The translations under genes were made by a program, and so were the position numbers. Shown here piece by piece: positions 6,461 to 15,203 of a stretch of 64,000 bases of DNA. The stretch is taken from NCBI RefSeq assembly GCF_029167375.1, contig NZ_JARFTP010000020.1:1-64000 (forward strand), read 5' to 3'. Numbering within the stretch: position 1 is the stretch's first letter; each line of letters starts with the position of its first letter. This stretch comes from Tsukamurella sp. 8F (GTDB lineage: Bacteria; Actinomycetota; Actinomycetes; Mycobacteriales; Mycobacteriaceae). The notes beneath the pieces were generated by a model. It did not search any database. It saw only the letters and a list, made by a program, of their open reading frames with translations, and had not been told where the DNA came from.

Positions 6461-8062
6461 CTAAGGCTGTAGCTCCCAACCGCTGGTCCCGTACGTAGCA
6501 CCAGAGACGCCTAGCGCCTTCATCTGCTCTAGCGCATCCGACCATGCCGCAGCAGCACCTTTAGGGGTCAACTGCTCGGTCAACTGGTAGATGTCTCCTA
6601 GGTCCAGCTCGAACGACGGCGGCCGGCGCCCTCCGCGCCCTGGCCGGTTCTCCCGCGTGTAGGTCATGGTCACGTTGTTCTCGCGGAGCCAGACGTTCCG
6701 CTGTTCCACCGTCTGGCGACCCCACCAATCGGAGAACCGCTCCCCGGTACCCCGATAAGTCCATCCGGACGGGGCTACGCCTTCCGCCGCTAGTTGTTCG
6801 TGCCGTTCTGCCAGCCCGGCTATCCGCTGGTCTAGTTGAGCCCGCAGAGGCGTACCGGCTTTGTACGGTCCTGTTCCGATGATCCCGGTTAGGTCCGCTA
6901 GTTGAGCCTCTATCTCGGACAACTCCTCCGAGTTGTCTACGCCTTCGTCCCACACCCGCTCTAGCCGCTCCGAGTCACCCAACAGAGCCAGCACAGCGGC
7001 CTCTACCGTGTCGTCTGCCGACTCTTTGATAAGCGATGAGTTGCCGCACGGGTCGTTCTCCTGCGCCGAATAGCAGAGGTACCGGTCCTTACGGGTGCTA
7101 CCCGACGCCCGTTTCTGATAGACCGGCCTACCGCAGCGACCGCACTTGATAACCCCGAGCAGTAGGGACTCGTTCGGCTTACGGTACTTCTCACGCCGCT
7201 TGCTACGCGCTTCCAGCTCCCGGACTACGCGGTCGTACACCTCCCGGGAGAGCACCGGTTCCGTACGCATCATCGGTGAGCCGTCGGGGTTTCTGATAAC
7301 CCCGTCGCCGGCGGTCGCGTACCCGAGCATCGCTTCCGACTTGAGACACCGCGATAGCTGTATGTGATTCCACTTCGTACCTTTGACAGGCTTCCCCTGT
7401 AGCTCCCGGTACCGGTCCATCGGAGTACGCACACCGCGTTGGTCCAAGTCTCTGACGATAGTCCTAAGGGGTTCGCCGTCTAAGACGCGTTGTGCGACCT
7501 CTCGGATAACCCTCCGGTGCTCATGGTCCGGGACGTACACGTACCCGTCGTCTACCCGGTCGGTGGTGTACCCCCACGGCGGTGTGCCGCCGATGTACTT
7601 ACCGGCTTTGCGGTTGTGGTCGTAAGCGGACTTGACCCGCTCTCGCGTAGCGTCGCTCTCCATCTCTGCGATAGACGCGACCAGCATCGCTACGACCTTG
7701 CCCATCTTAGAGCTGAGGTCGAAATGCGATTCCGTCGCTGAGACGATGGCTATGTTCCGTTCCTGTGACCAGTCGATCATCTCAGCTAGGTGAGAGACCG
7801 ACCGGACCAACCTGTCGATCCGGTACACGACGATTACGTCGAACTCCGGGAACCTGTTGGTGAGCCAATCCCCTAGTTCGGGTCTCTCAAACGGGCGCGT
7901 CTTGCTGGCCGATACGTCTCCGTCGTAGACGTTCCCCACCTCGGTCCATCCTCGGCTGGCGATCAGGTCACGGCACGCTTGAAGCTGACGCTCCGGTGAG
8001 GTGGTCGTATCGGTCACACGGGACAGACGGGTGACGATCAGGGCTCGCAGAGGCTCGCTCAC
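6461..8062 (-). CDS. Large serine recombinase (phage integrase)
   Basis: A 533-residue protein. The catalytic domain at the N-terminus has the Ser nucleophile at about residue 14 (TRLSRVTD), YRIDRLVRS near 80-88 and the helix-E region MVASIAEMESDATRERV. The recombinase domain follows (GYTTDRVDDGYVYVPDHEHR), then a zinc ribbon (CGRCGRPVY...CYSA...DPCGN) and a C-terminal coiled segment. GTG at 8062 overlaps the stop of the upstream gene (GTGA), which decides the start. It would join short attP and attB sites; attachment sites usually lie near such a gene. Confidence 0.93.
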   Translation of the reverse strand: MSEPLRALIVTRLSRVTDTTTSPERQLQACRDLIASRGWTEVGNVYDGDVSASKTRPFERPELGDWLTNRFPEFDVIVVYRIDRLVRSVSHLAEMIDWSQERNIAIVSATESHFDLSSKMGKVVAMLVASIAEMESDATRERVKSAYDHNRKAGKYIGGTPPWGYTTDRVDDGYVYVPDHEHRRVIREVAQRVLDGEPLRTIVRDLDQRGVRTPMDRYRELQGKPVKGTKWNHIQLSRCLKSEAMLGYATAGDGVIRNPDGSPMMRTEPVLSREVYDRVVRELEARSKRREKYRKPNESLLLGVIKCGRCGRPVYQKRASGSTRKDRYLCYSAQENDPCGNSSLIKESADDTVEAAVLALLGDSERLERVWDEGVDNSEELSEIEAQLADLTGIIGTGPYKAGTPLRAQLDQRIAGLAERHEQLAAEGVAPSGWTYRGTGERFSDWWGRQTVEQRNVWLRENNVTMTYTRENRPGRGGRRPPSFELDLGDIYQLTEQLTPKGAAAAWSDALEQMKALGVSGATYGTSGWELQP

Positions 8063-8340
8063 AGGTCGCCCGTCTCGATGATGTCGGGGTGAGGCGCAGC
8101 CTCCCAGGTGCAATCGCACAGCATCACGTGCTGCCTCAACCACCGACACATGATGTCGCAGCTATCCGACTGCGGGTGTTCACGGCAGACCATCTGCCAG
8201 CATCGAGGGTCTACGTCGCACTCGATCAGCAGCCCGTCGCAGACCATCTGCGACATCAGCTCCGGGAGGGTGATCCCCAGCTCTAGGCAGGCGTCGTACA
8301 GAGACATGTCATCGGGCATATCGGTATCGTAGCTGGTCAC
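8059..8340 (-). CDS. Cysteine-rich protein coupled to the integrase
   Basis: A 93-residue protein beginning at GTG 8340 behind AGGAG. The N-terminus (MSLYDACLELGITLPELMSQM) looks like a helix-turn-helix. The rest carries seven or eight cysteines (CDVDPRCWQMVCREHP, CDIMCRWLRQ, LCDCTW), suggesting metal binding. It precedes and overlaps the integrase, so it may be a recombination directionality factor or regulator; this is inference from position only. Confidence 0.5.
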   Translation of the reverse strand: MTSYDTDMPDDMSLYDACLELGITLPELMSQMVCDGLLIECDVDPRCWQMVCREHPQSDSCDIMCRWLRQHVMLCDCTWEAAPHPDIIETGDL

Positions 8341-8370
8341 GAACGAATCTCCTGTGTCTAGTCGGTGATT
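8341..8370. other. Probable element-chromosome junction (att site region)
   Basis: The last phage gene starts at 8340 and the GC-rich ESX gene ends at 8358. Base composition changes within this stretch. Serine integrases recombine at short cores, and the core cannot be fixed without the other end. Confidence 0.5.
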
Positions 8371-8711
8371 CTCGGTGGATCGACGCCGCCTGCTCCGAGA
8401 TCGCCGCTGCCGAACGTCGACAGCAGGTCGGTCATCGGTTTCACCAGCGCGCCCACGTCGAGGCCCGGAACGACCGGCGCATCGGATACACCGCGCGGGA
8501 CGGACGGCAGGCGCTGGTCGGGTGCGACCGCGGGCGCGACCGGAACCGGCGGCAGGCCGAGATCCTTCAAGACCTGGTCTACGGGCCGCGCGAGCAACTC
8601 GGCGATCGACGGATCGAGCCCGTCCGCCCCAGCGCCTACGCGGGACCCCGCACCGTCGCTCGCACCCCCGTCGCCGGCCCGGCCGAGACGATCCCCACCT
8701 CCGCCCGGCAC
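8358..8711 (-). CDS. ESX-associated protein, C-terminus possibly altered by integration
   Basis: A 117-residue reading frame from GTG 8711, six bases after the stop of the EspC-like gene. It is Gly/Asp/Pro-rich with short helical parts (DPSIAELLARPVDQVLKDLG and DVGALVKPMTDLLSTFGSGD). The stop lies at the phage junction, so the last codons may come from the element and the native 3' end may lie beyond its other side. No known family; it resembles low-complexity secreted ESX partners. Confidence 0.5.
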   Translation of the reverse strand: MPGGGGDRLGRAGDGGASDGAGSRVGAGADGLDPSIAELLARPVDQVLKDLGLPPVPVAPAVAPDQRLPSVPRGVSDAPVVPGLDVGALVKPMTDLLSTFGSGDLGAGGVDPPRITD

Positions 8712-8715
8712 AGCG

Positions 8716-9024
8716 TCAGACCGCGGCGGAGAGCAGCCCGGCCACGCCCGCGGACTCGGACGCGGAATAGGCCACGACGGTACCTGCGGCCGATGCCGCC
8801 ATCGCGCCGTGCAGCACACCGAGTTCCGCAACCGACGAGAGGTAGCTCGCCTGCGCGCCGGTGAACGCGGCTATGAAATCCTGCCCGATCAGACCTAGTG
8901 CCGGGTTGAGTGCGGCGGTGTTCGCCGCGGCGTCTATCGAACCCGCTGCCGTGACCGCCGCGCCGATGGCCGCATTCGCTGCGCCGAACGCCCCGATCGC
9001 CGAATTGATCGCCAGGAATGTCAT
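8716..9024 (-). CDS. EspC/PE-like type VII secretion substrate
   Basis: A 102-residue Ala-rich protein of two helices. The ATG at 9024 has AGGGGAG upstream. Near the C-terminal end of the helical hairpin is YSASE, which fits the YxxxD/E secretion signal of EspC, EspF and PE proteins; the size also fits that group. It lies with YbaB-like and EspI-like genes. No WxG motif is present, so it is not a WXG100 protein. Substrate status is inferred. Confidence 0.55.
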   Translation of the reverse strand: MTFLAINSAIGAFGAANAAIGAAVTAAGSIDAAANTAALNPALGLIGQDFIAAFTGAQASYLSSVAELGVLHGAMAASAAGTVVAYSASESAGVAGLLSAAV

Positions 9025-9174
9025 GGTAGTGCTCCCCTTTTCTCGACCCTTGTCTCGACCCTTGTCTCGACGGAGCGCCGCGGATGCGCGACCTCTCCCA
9101 TGAATTGGACGCACCGGCCCGGCATTCGGATCCCTTGCCCGGTGCCACCTGCCGGAACGGGCGCCGGGCATGGT

Positions 9175-9474
9175 TCAGGCGGAGAACTCTTCGTGGAAGT
9201 CCGTCAGAATCGCTGCTCGGCGAGCCATGACCTCCCGAGCGGCCACCCCGCAGGTCGCGACGATCAGCCGTCCCAGCGCGGCCGGGTCCGAGCGCATGGC
9301 TGCGGGCGCTACGACCAGGCCCGTGAGGGCGCAGACGCCGTCGAGCCGCACCCGTACACGGCGGTCCGGGCTGCTCACCGCCACGTCGATCGCCTCCAGC
9401 CGCGAACGCACCGCGCGCAGCGTCTCCAGCTGCGCCGCGGCGCGCCCCTGGATCCGGTCCATCTCGGCACTCAC
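9175..9474 (-). CDS. YbaB/EbfC-family protein (EspL-like)
   Basis: A 99-residue protein with the YbaB layout: N-terminal helix (RAAAQLETLRAVRSRLEAI), strands (RRVRVRLDGVCALTGLVV), and a C-terminal helix (AALGRLIVATCGVAAREVMA). In ESX-1 a YbaB-like protein, EspL, accompanies EspI and other accessory proteins. GTG at 9474 lies four bases after the upstream stop, so it is translated with the preceding gene. Confidence 0.65.
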   Translation of the reverse strand: MSAEMDRIQGRAAAQLETLRAVRSRLEAIDVAVSSPDRRVRVRLDGVCALTGLVVAPAAMRSDPAALGRLIVATCGVAAREVMARRAAILTDFHEEFSA

Positions 9475-9478
9475 GGCC

Positions 9479-9778
9479 CTACCCCCGCAGCCAGGTGTCG
9501 ACGACCGGCGCCTCGGCGCCTGCACCCGGATCGGCACCGTCGGGATCGGGCAATCCCATGTAGGCGAGCACCCGCGCGCCGACGCCCTCGCGCTCCAGCT
9601 CGGCCCTCCGGGCGAGCCCGGCACTGCGCGACGCCTCCCTGCACAGCCGCAGGATGTCAGCGGCGAGGGCGTCGGCGCCGCGGCGCAGCTCCCCCGGTTC
9701 GATCCCGATCCGCAGCGGCGTACCCTGCTCGTTCGCCTCCACGCGCAGCCCTCCACTGCGCGACGATGCCATAGCCAT
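9479..9778 (-). CDS. Second YbaB-like ESX accessory protein
   Basis: A 99-residue protein. Residues 10-60 (LRIGIEPGELRRGADALA, then a long helix) resemble a shortened YbaB fold, followed by VGARVLAYMGLP and a flexible tail. ATG at 9778 has GGGGGG upstream. It heads the leftward operon of four genes ending at the phage junction and is divergent from the EspI-like gene. The family call is tentative. Confidence 0.5.
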   Translation of the reverse strand: MAMASSRSGGLRVEANEQGTPLRIGIEPGELRRGADALAADILRLCREASRSAGLARRAELEREGVGARVLAYMGLPDPDGADPGAGAEAPVVDTWLRG

Positions 9779-9929
9779 ACGAACCCCCCGTTGGTCTTTC
9801 GCTTCCGTCGTGTCCCCCACGCCCGACGCGCCCCAGGGCAATACCGAGAGCCCGACAGAGCGCGCTTGTAGGCTACGACCACGGACCGGAGTTTGATACG
9901 CAGAACGAGTGAATCCGCGGGGAGAAGAA

Positions 9930-11495
9930 GTGACGGACGAGAAGAACTCGACCACGGAAGATCAGGACGACCAGCCCGAGCCCTCGTTCGAGCAGACATC
10001 GTCGTTCACGCCGGTACCGCGCCGCTCCGAGGGCTGGGATCCCGATGCCAAGTCCGATCAGCCCGTCGCCGCTCCGTGGGAGCGAGCCGCGGGTGCCGAC
10101 ACACCGCACGTCGCCGGCGACGACGGCTCCGTTCCCGCCGAGACGAGCACGCCGTCTCCGAGCACGCCGCCGCCGACCACACCCGCGGCCGAGGCGCCGC
10201 CCGGTGGTGCCCAGTCCGGCGGGGCCCACGCACGCAAGGAGCCGGAGTCACCGAACGCGGCCAGCACATCGACCCCGAGCGGGCCGTCGTCGGGCGGCCC
10301 CTCGCCGACGGGCCCGAACCTGGACCAGCCGACCGAGAACATCGTGCTACCCCCCGGCGGGCTTCCGGGCCCGGCTGCCGGCGAGCACCCCGATTTCCTC
10401 GCCACCTCGCAGTTCGCTCCCGTCCAGCGCCCACAAGCACCGCAAGCGCAGTACGGCTACCCGCCACAGACCGGCGACGCGGTTCCGCCCTGGCACCAGG
10501 CCGGATACGACTACCAGCAGCCCGATGGACTCGCCGCCGCGCCGCCGCAGCCGCCGGCCGCGCCACCCACCATCGACGAGGTGGGGCTCGCGCGCGACAC
10601 CCGTAAGCCCCCGACGAAGGGCTGGCGCAAGCTCGTCTACCGGATGACGGGTGGCTCGATCACGCCCACCGAGTCGGCCGACGAGATCGCACTCAAGGCG
10701 CTCACCGAACGAGTGCAGCACCCGGTCAACGGCGACTACCGCGTCGCCGTCCTGTCCCTGAAGGGCGGTGTGGGGAAGACGACGACCACCGTCGGGCTCG
10801 GGGCGACGTTCGCATCCCTGCGCGGTGATCGCGTGATCGCCGTCGACGCCAACCCCGACTTCGGCACCCTGGCGCAGCGCGGACCCCAACAGACGCGGTC
10901 GACCGTGCGCGATCTTCTCCACGACGAGGCGATCCACCGCTACAGCGACGTCCGCGCCTACACGTCGCAGGCCCCGAGCCGGCTCGAGATCATCGCGTCC
11001 GAGCGCGATCCGGCAGTGTCCGAGGCGTTCTCCGCCGATGACTACACCGGCGTCATGAAGGTGCTGCAGCGCTTCTACAACATCATCCTCACAGACTGCG
11101 GCACGGGCCTGATGCACTCGGCCATGAAGTCGGTCCTCGACGAGGCCAACGCGATCGTCCTGGTCAGCTCGCCTGCCATCGACGCCGCCCGCTCGGCGTC
11201 GGCGACGCTGGACTGGCTGGACCTGCACGGCTACGGCCGGCTCGTGCAGCGCGCCGTGGTCGTGCTCTCCAGCTCACGCCCCGGTGCCCCGACCGTCGAC
11301 GTCGACCAGCTCACCCAGCACTTCCTCGGCCGCACCCGCGCTGTGCATCGCATCCCGTTCGACGATCACCTCGCCGAGGGCGCCGAGGTCGACCTCGACC
11401 TCCTCTCACCGAAGACGCGGCGTGCGTTCGTAGAGCTCGCGGCTACTGTCGCCGACGACTTCGGTGTCCCACACGTCCTGCACGAGACGCCGTAG
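9930..11495 (+). CDS. EspI-like MinD/ParA ATPase of a type VII secretion locus
   Basis: A 521-residue protein. The first 225 residues are Pro/Ser/Thr-rich and disordered, as in Mycobacterium EspI. The ATPase domain has the deviant Walker A KGGVGKTTTT at about 278, DANPDFGTLAQ after it, ILTDCGTG as Walker B-like, and LVSSPAIDAARSASATLDWL. GTG 9930 is preferred over GTG 9909 because GGGGAG lies at the right distance. In ESX-1, EspI responds to ATP level; a similar role here is inference. Alternative: generic MinD-like protein. Confidence 0.75.
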   Translation: MTDEKNSTTEDQDDQPEPSFEQTSSFTPVPRRSEGWDPDAKSDQPVAAPWERAAGADTPHVAGDDGSVPAETSTPSPSTPPPTTPAAEAPPGGAQSGGAHARKEPESPNAASTSTPSGPSSGGPSPTGPNLDQPTENIVLPPGGLPGPAAGEHPDFLATSQFAPVQRPQAPQAQYGYPPQTGDAVPPWHQAGYDYQQPDGLAAAPPQPPAAPPTIDEVGLARDTRKPPTKGWRKLVYRMTGGSITPTESADEIALKALTERVQHPVNGDYRVAVLSLKGGVGKTTTTVGLGATFASLRGDRVIAVDANPDFGTLAQRGPQQTRSTVRDLLHDEAIHRYSDVRAYTSQAPSRLEIIASERDPAVSEAFSADDYTGVMKVLQRFYNIILTDCGTGLMHSAMKSVLDEANAIVLVSSPAIDAARSASATLDWLDLHGYGRLVQRAVVVLSSSRPGAPTVDVDQLTQHFLGRTRAVHRIPFDDHLAEGAEVDLDLLSPKTRRAFVELAATVADDFGVPHVLHETP

Positions 11496-11502
11496 CAGGA
11501 TC

Positions 11503-12735
11503 TCAGCCCGCCCGGACCGACCCGACTGCGCGCATGCAGTGCGGCTCGACCGACTCCGCTCCCCTGCCCGGCTCGCAGCCCACGCTGACCTGGTGCGTGC
11601 CGTCGACGACGACGTACCAGAGCACGAACCTGTCCGGTGCGAGCTGCTCGCGATACCCGACGACGTCCCGGCCCGCGTAGTTCGTCCGGGGCTCCAGCCC
11701 GACGATGCGCGCGTCCACCCTGCCGGGCAGCGCGGCCAGCAGGTCGGCGGCGACGGCGTCGCGCGTCGCCGGCCTCGCCAACCGGTGGTGCACGACGCTG
11801 ACCCGCCGGCCGTCGTCGGCACGTGCAACCCGTCGTCCTTCCGCCTCGGCGACGGCCCAGCCCGCGGGCAGCGCGACCGTGACGCCGTCGAGCGCGACGT
11901 CCACCGTCGTGGCCGGCCGGCCGGACGAAGACGGTGCCGCCCCGGCCGCGCCCACCGCCGGCGAACCCGGGCCCCGGACGGCGAGCACCGCAGCCGAGGA
12001 GACCACGACCAGGCACAGCAATGCGGCAGCCGCCAGCGCCGGTCCCGATCTCCGGCGCCGCGGGACGTCCGCCGATTGGGGCTCCTCCGGTTCCGGCTGC
12101 GGCACGAGCGCCGCCACCAGGGCTTCGCGGTCGATCCGCACGACCCGCCATTGCCGCGGCTCGGCAGCGGCGAGCGCGTCCCGCACGCGTCGGTACGCGG
12201 TCTCGTCCGCATCGACCAGAACCTGGTCCACCCCCTCGTCGATCAGCCCGCGCGCCAGCTCGACGAGATCCGTCCCGGTGCCGCCGCGCACCGCGGCCCA
12301 GTCGTCGTCGGCGAAGTCGAGGACGTGACCCACGGCGCCGTCCGCGACCGTCTCGAGGACGAGCGCGCGCCGGCAGTACAGCAGGCCCTGAGAGCGGACG
12401 ATGGCCTCCGCACGCGGCACCACCACCGGGTCGTACCCGCACGCGGTGGCGGCGGCTGCGACCAGCGAGCGCCGCGGCCCACCGAACAGACTCGGTACCG
12501 CGAGTACGGCGCGCACGGGCCGCGGGCCCAGGGCGCCCGCGAGCGCCGCGCGCCACCCGGCGACGATGTCCGCGGGCGGCGCCATCGATGTCGGCCCCTC
12601 GGGCCCCACGCGCACACAGCCGTCCCCGTCCGGCCGCGCCCCGGAGCAACCCGTCGATATCGTCCAGTGATCGTCCGCGCAGTCGACCGCGGCCCAGGCC
12701 GCGCCCCCACCGGACCGGTCCCCCACCCCGTCCAT
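11503..12735 (-). CDS. Type VII secretion-associated protein, Rv3446c family
   Basis: A 410-residue protein. The N-terminal half looks like an actin/Hsp70-type nucleotide fold (AAWAAVDCADD, then VRAVLAVPSLFGG). A single membrane helix spans about residues 231-253 after RRRR. The external C-terminal domain (VTVALPAGWAVAEAEG through VLWYVVVDGTHQVSVGCEP) is the family signature of the ESX-4 partner Rv3446c. In M. tuberculosis the homologue lies between eccC4 and esxU, a few genes from truA-rplQ; here the neighbours are an EspI-like gene and DedA. Confidence 0.75.
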   Translation of the reverse strand: MDGVGDRSGGGAAWAAVDCADDHWTISTGCSGARPDGDGCVRVGPEGPTSMAPPADIVAGWRAALAGALGPRPVRAVLAVPSLFGGPRRSLVAAAATACGYDPVVVPRAEAIVRSQGLLYCRRALVLETVADGAVGHVLDFADDDWAAVRGGTGTDLVELARGLIDEGVDQVLVDADETAYRRVRDALAAAEPRQWRVVRIDREALVAALVPQPEPEEPQSADVPRRRRSGPALAAAALLCLVVVSSAAVLAVRGPGSPAVGAAGAAPSSSGRPATTVDVALDGVTVALPAGWAVAEAEGRRVARADDGRRVSVVHHRLARPATRDAVAADLLAALPGRVDARIVGLEPRTNYAGRDVVGYREQLAPDRFVLWYVVVDGTHQVSVGCEPGRGAESVEPHCMRAVGSVRAG

Positions 12736-12745
12736 GGGTCGGACT

Positions 12746-13351
12746 CTATATGCGCGCCCTGCGCCGGCAGGCCAGGATGGACGCCGCGATCGGGACCACT
12801 ATCGTCAGCGCCGACCCGACGAAAAGCAGCTCGAGGTGATCGCGCAGCAGGGGGATGCCGCCGAGGTAGTAGCCGAGCACCACGATCCCGTCGCACCACA
12901 CGATCGAACCGGCCAACGAGAACGCCGTGAACCGGCGGTGCGACATGCCGGTGAAACCCGCGAGCACGGGCACCAACGTCCGCACGATGCCGATGAACCT
13001 GGCGAACAGCACGGTGGCCGCGCCGTACCGGCCGAAGAACCGGTACGTGCGCTCCACGGGCTCGTCACCAATCCAGCGCATCACGCGACCACGCAGCGCA
13101 CGCGGGCCGAGTACCCGGCCGATGGCGTAACCGGACTGGTCGCCGAGGGCAGCTGCGATCGGCAGGAACACCAGCAGTTGCCAGGGTTCCGCGAAGGGGT
13201 GCGGCTGCGCCGCGAAGACCCCCGCGGTGAACAGCAGGGAGTCGCCCGGGAAGATGAAGCCGACCAGCAGGCCCGTCTCGACGAAGATCAGCACCAGGAT
13301 GCCGACGAAGCCCGCCGTCGACAGGAACTGGGACACATCGAACGGGTTCAC
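12746..13351 (-). CDS. DedA-family membrane protein
   Basis: A 201-residue protein with four to five membrane segments. DedA motifs are present: the N-terminal ETGLLVGFIFPGDSLLF, then GDQSGYAIGRVLG, and FARFIGIVRTLVPVLAG with the conserved Arg. The C-terminus is basic. The family acts in lipid-carrier flipping and proton-dependent envelope maintenance. GTG at 13351 starts just before the first hydrophobic segment. The gene lies between the Rv3446c-like gene and truA, same strand. Confidence 0.85.
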   Translation of the reverse strand: MNPFDVSQFLSTAGFVGILVLIFVETGLLVGFIFPGDSLLFTAGVFAAQPHPFAEPWQLLVFLPIAAALGDQSGYAIGRVLGPRALRGRVMRWIGDEPVERTYRFFGRYGAATVLFARFIGIVRTLVPVLAGFTGMSHRRFTAFSLAGSIVWCDGIVVLGYYLGGIPLLRDHLELLFVGSALTIVVPIAASILACRRRARI

Positions 13352-13404
13352 ACCCCATTGATACGCACATCGCCTGACCGCCGTGTGAACTGGCGGCGAA
13401 CACC

Positions 13405-14238
13405 TCAGCCTCCACAGCACCCCGCGCCGGGGAGACCCCGCCGCTCGCGCGTGACGAGGTTGCGCGCGGCGAACTCGCCGTCGGCCGGATAGTCGACGCG
13501 CACGAGCGTGAGCCCGCACGCGGGTGCGACGTTGATCGCGCTCGACCGCTCCCGCTCGGCCAGCAGGCCTGCGCACCATTCGGCGGTCCGACGCCCCTCC
13601 CCGACGGCGGCGACCGCTCCCACCAGGGAACGGACCATCGACCAGCAGAAGGCGTCGGCGGACACCTCGGCGACGAGCACGCGCCCCCCGACGCCGTCGG
13701 GCTCGGCCGACCAAGCGAAACGCTGCAGCTCACGCACAGTGGTCGCGCCGTCGCGGCGCCGGCAGAACGCGGCGAAATCGTGCAGGCCGAGCAGTGCGTC
13801 CGCGGCCTCGCGCATCCCACCGAGGTCGATCGGCCGCCGCCACGCCGCGGTGTCGCGTGCGCGCACGGGCGGGGCACCGTATTCGGCGTCGGCGAGGCGG
13901 TAGACGTAGTGGCGGCGCAGGGCGGAGAACCGGGCGTCGAAGGCCTGTGGCGCGGGCGTCATCGCGGTGACGCGCACGTCGCCTGGCAGCAGCCGCGCGA
14001 GGCGGCGCACGATCCCGTCCGGCACTACGACATCGTCCGGGACGTCGACGTGCGCGACCTGCCCGCTCGCGTGCACGCCCGCGTCGGTGCGCCCGGCGAC
14101 GGTGAGCGTCGCCTCGGTCCGCAGGATCGTCCCGAGGTCCCGCTCGAGTACGCCGCACACGGTGCGGCGCCCGGGCTGGCGCGCCCAGCCCGAGAAGTCG
14201 GTGCCGTCGTAGGCGATGTCGAGGCGGTAGCGAGTCAT
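13405..14238 (-). CDS. truA: tRNA pseudouridine(38-40) synthase TruA
   Basis: A 277-residue protein. The catalytic Asp is in [10 protein letters not shown] near residue 55. [16 protein letters not shown] is the N-terminal signature, RHYVYRLAD marks the middle, and [14 protein letters not shown] is the C-terminal motif. It isomerises uridines in the anticodon stem-loop. Placement beside rplQ-rpoA matches other Mycobacteriales, although here a regulator and a monooxygenase come between. The ATG overlaps the stop of the upstream regulator gene (ATGA). Confidence 0.95.
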   Translation of the reverse strand: MTRYRLDIAYDGTDFSGWARQPGRRTVCGVLERDLGTILRTEATLTVAGRTDAGVHASGQVAHVDVPDDVVVPDGIVRRLARLLPGDVRVTAMTPAPQAFDARFSALRRHYVYRLADAEYGAPPVRARDTAAWRRPIDLGGMREAADALLGLHDFAAFCRRRDGATTVRELQRFAWSAEPDGVGGRVLVAEVSADAFCWSMVRSLVGAVAAVGEGRRTAEWCAGLLAERERSSAINVAPACGLTLVRVDYPADGEFAARNLVTRERRGLPGAGCCGG

Positions 14239-15116
14239 GGCCGCAGCGATGATACCGACGCCGCCAGCCCGTCCAGGTACCGAGTGACCGCGTTCTCGTA
14301 GAGCACGCCGACGTCGTACGGATACGGAGTGCGCATGATCGCAGCCATCGCCGGGAACCTCTCCGGCGGTGCCGCCGCCTTCAGCTCCTCGAGGCGGGTA
14401 TCCATCCACTCGTCCTCCGTGACACCGGTCTCGGCGCGATCCGCCAGCTCGGGTTCGATGGTTGCGCCCAGCCCCCGGACCATCGTGATCAGGCACAGGT
14501 ACTCGGTGAACGCCGCACCCTCCGCAAGGCCTGCGCCCATCAGTGCGCCGACCAGGCGCTCCGACATCGGCATGGCGTTCGGCAGCACGTCGGGCCGAGT
14601 CATCGACAGCGCGCCGGCCAACCACGGGTGCGTGAGCATCGCCGTCCACAGAGCGCGCAGCGCGAGCTCGATATCGGTGCGCCAGTGCCCGGATCGTGCG
14701 GGCAGGTCTAGCTCACCGTATACGGCGTCGAGCATCGCGCTCTGCAGCTCCCCGGTGCTGCGGACGTAGCGGTACACCGCCATCGTGGGGATCTCGAGGG
14801 CGGTGGCCAGCCGGCGCACGGACACCGCCTGCAGCGATTCGGCGTCGGCGATGGCGATCGCCCTGGCCACGACGTCGCCGGCCGTGAGGTCGGCCGGCCG
14901 TGGCCGGTCCGGCGCCGACACGATGCTGCAGCGTCCGGGGGCGGACTCGATGAGCCCGTCCGCCTGGAGGAGCGCGAGCACCCGGGTGGCGGTGCCCATC
15001 GCGACACCGTGGTCCCGCACGATCGCCCGCGTCGACGGCGCCCGATCGCCCGGACGGAGCCGCCCCGACGCGATGCGGTCACGCAGTACTGCCGCGATCT
15101 CCTCCGCGCGATTCAC
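14235..15116 (-). CDS. Regulator with GntR-type and TetR-type HTH domains
   Basis: A 293-residue protein. Residues 1-70 form a GntR-type winged helix ([20 protein letters not shown]). Residues 80-130 are a TetR HTH ([20 protein letters not shown] then AVYRYV), followed by a TetR ligand domain. It is divergent from the FAD monooxygenase, and a perfect 14-bp palindrome sits between the two genes. It probably represses itself and the monooxygenase until a substrate-like ligand binds. Its stop overlaps the truA start, so truA expression may follow this regulator. Confidence 0.85.
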   Translation of the reverse strand: MNRAEEIAAVLRDRIASGRLRPGDRAPSTRAIVRDHGVAMGTATRVLALLQADGLIESAPGRCSIVSAPDRPRPADLTAGDVVARAIAIADAESLQAVSVRRLATALEIPTMAVYRYVRSTGELQSAMLDAVYGELDLPARSGHWRTDIELALRALWTAMLTHPWLAGALSMTRPDVLPNAMPMSERLVGALMGAGLAEGAAFTEYLCLITMVRGLGATIEPELADRAETGVTEDEWMDTRLEELKAAAPPERFPAMAAIMRTPYPYDVGVLYENAVTRYLDGLAASVSSLRP

Positions 15117-15126
15117 GACGCACCCG

Positions 15127-15140
15127 GTGCACTAGTGCAC
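15127..15140. promoter_or_regulatory. Palindromic operator GTGCACTAGTGCAC
   Basis: Perfect 14-bp inverted repeat, 11 bases from the regulator start codon and 4 bases upstream of the -35 of the monooxygenase promoter. A half-match (TGATGCAC) lies at 15173-15180. Confidence 0.7.
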
Positions 15141-15143
15141 TTC

Positions 15144-15173
15144 TTGGTTCTATCCACGTGAACACTGTAGCCT
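15144..15173 (+). promoter_or_regulatory. Promoter of the FAD monooxygenase gene
   Basis: TTGGTT (15144-15149), 18-bp spacer, TAGCCT (15168-15173). It abuts the palindromic operator. Confidence 0.5.
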
Positions 15174-15203
15174 GATGCACTCGATACGTTGTACGTTCGC
15201 ACC

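Larger units (their letters stand above)
1..8357 (-). mobile_element. Integrated phage-like element, right-hand part
   Basis: All genes run leftwards and base composition is clearly less GC-rich than the chromosome to the right. Recognisable parts are a large serine integrase, scaffold, HK97-type major capsid protein and HNH endonuclease. No repressor, terminase, portal, tail or lysis gene is seen, but the element continues past position 1. It could be the end of an ordinary prophage or a capsid-encoding phage satellite; the missing left part would decide. The right boundary is placed at about 8341-8365, where composition changes and an ESX-associated gene ends. Confidence 0.85.
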
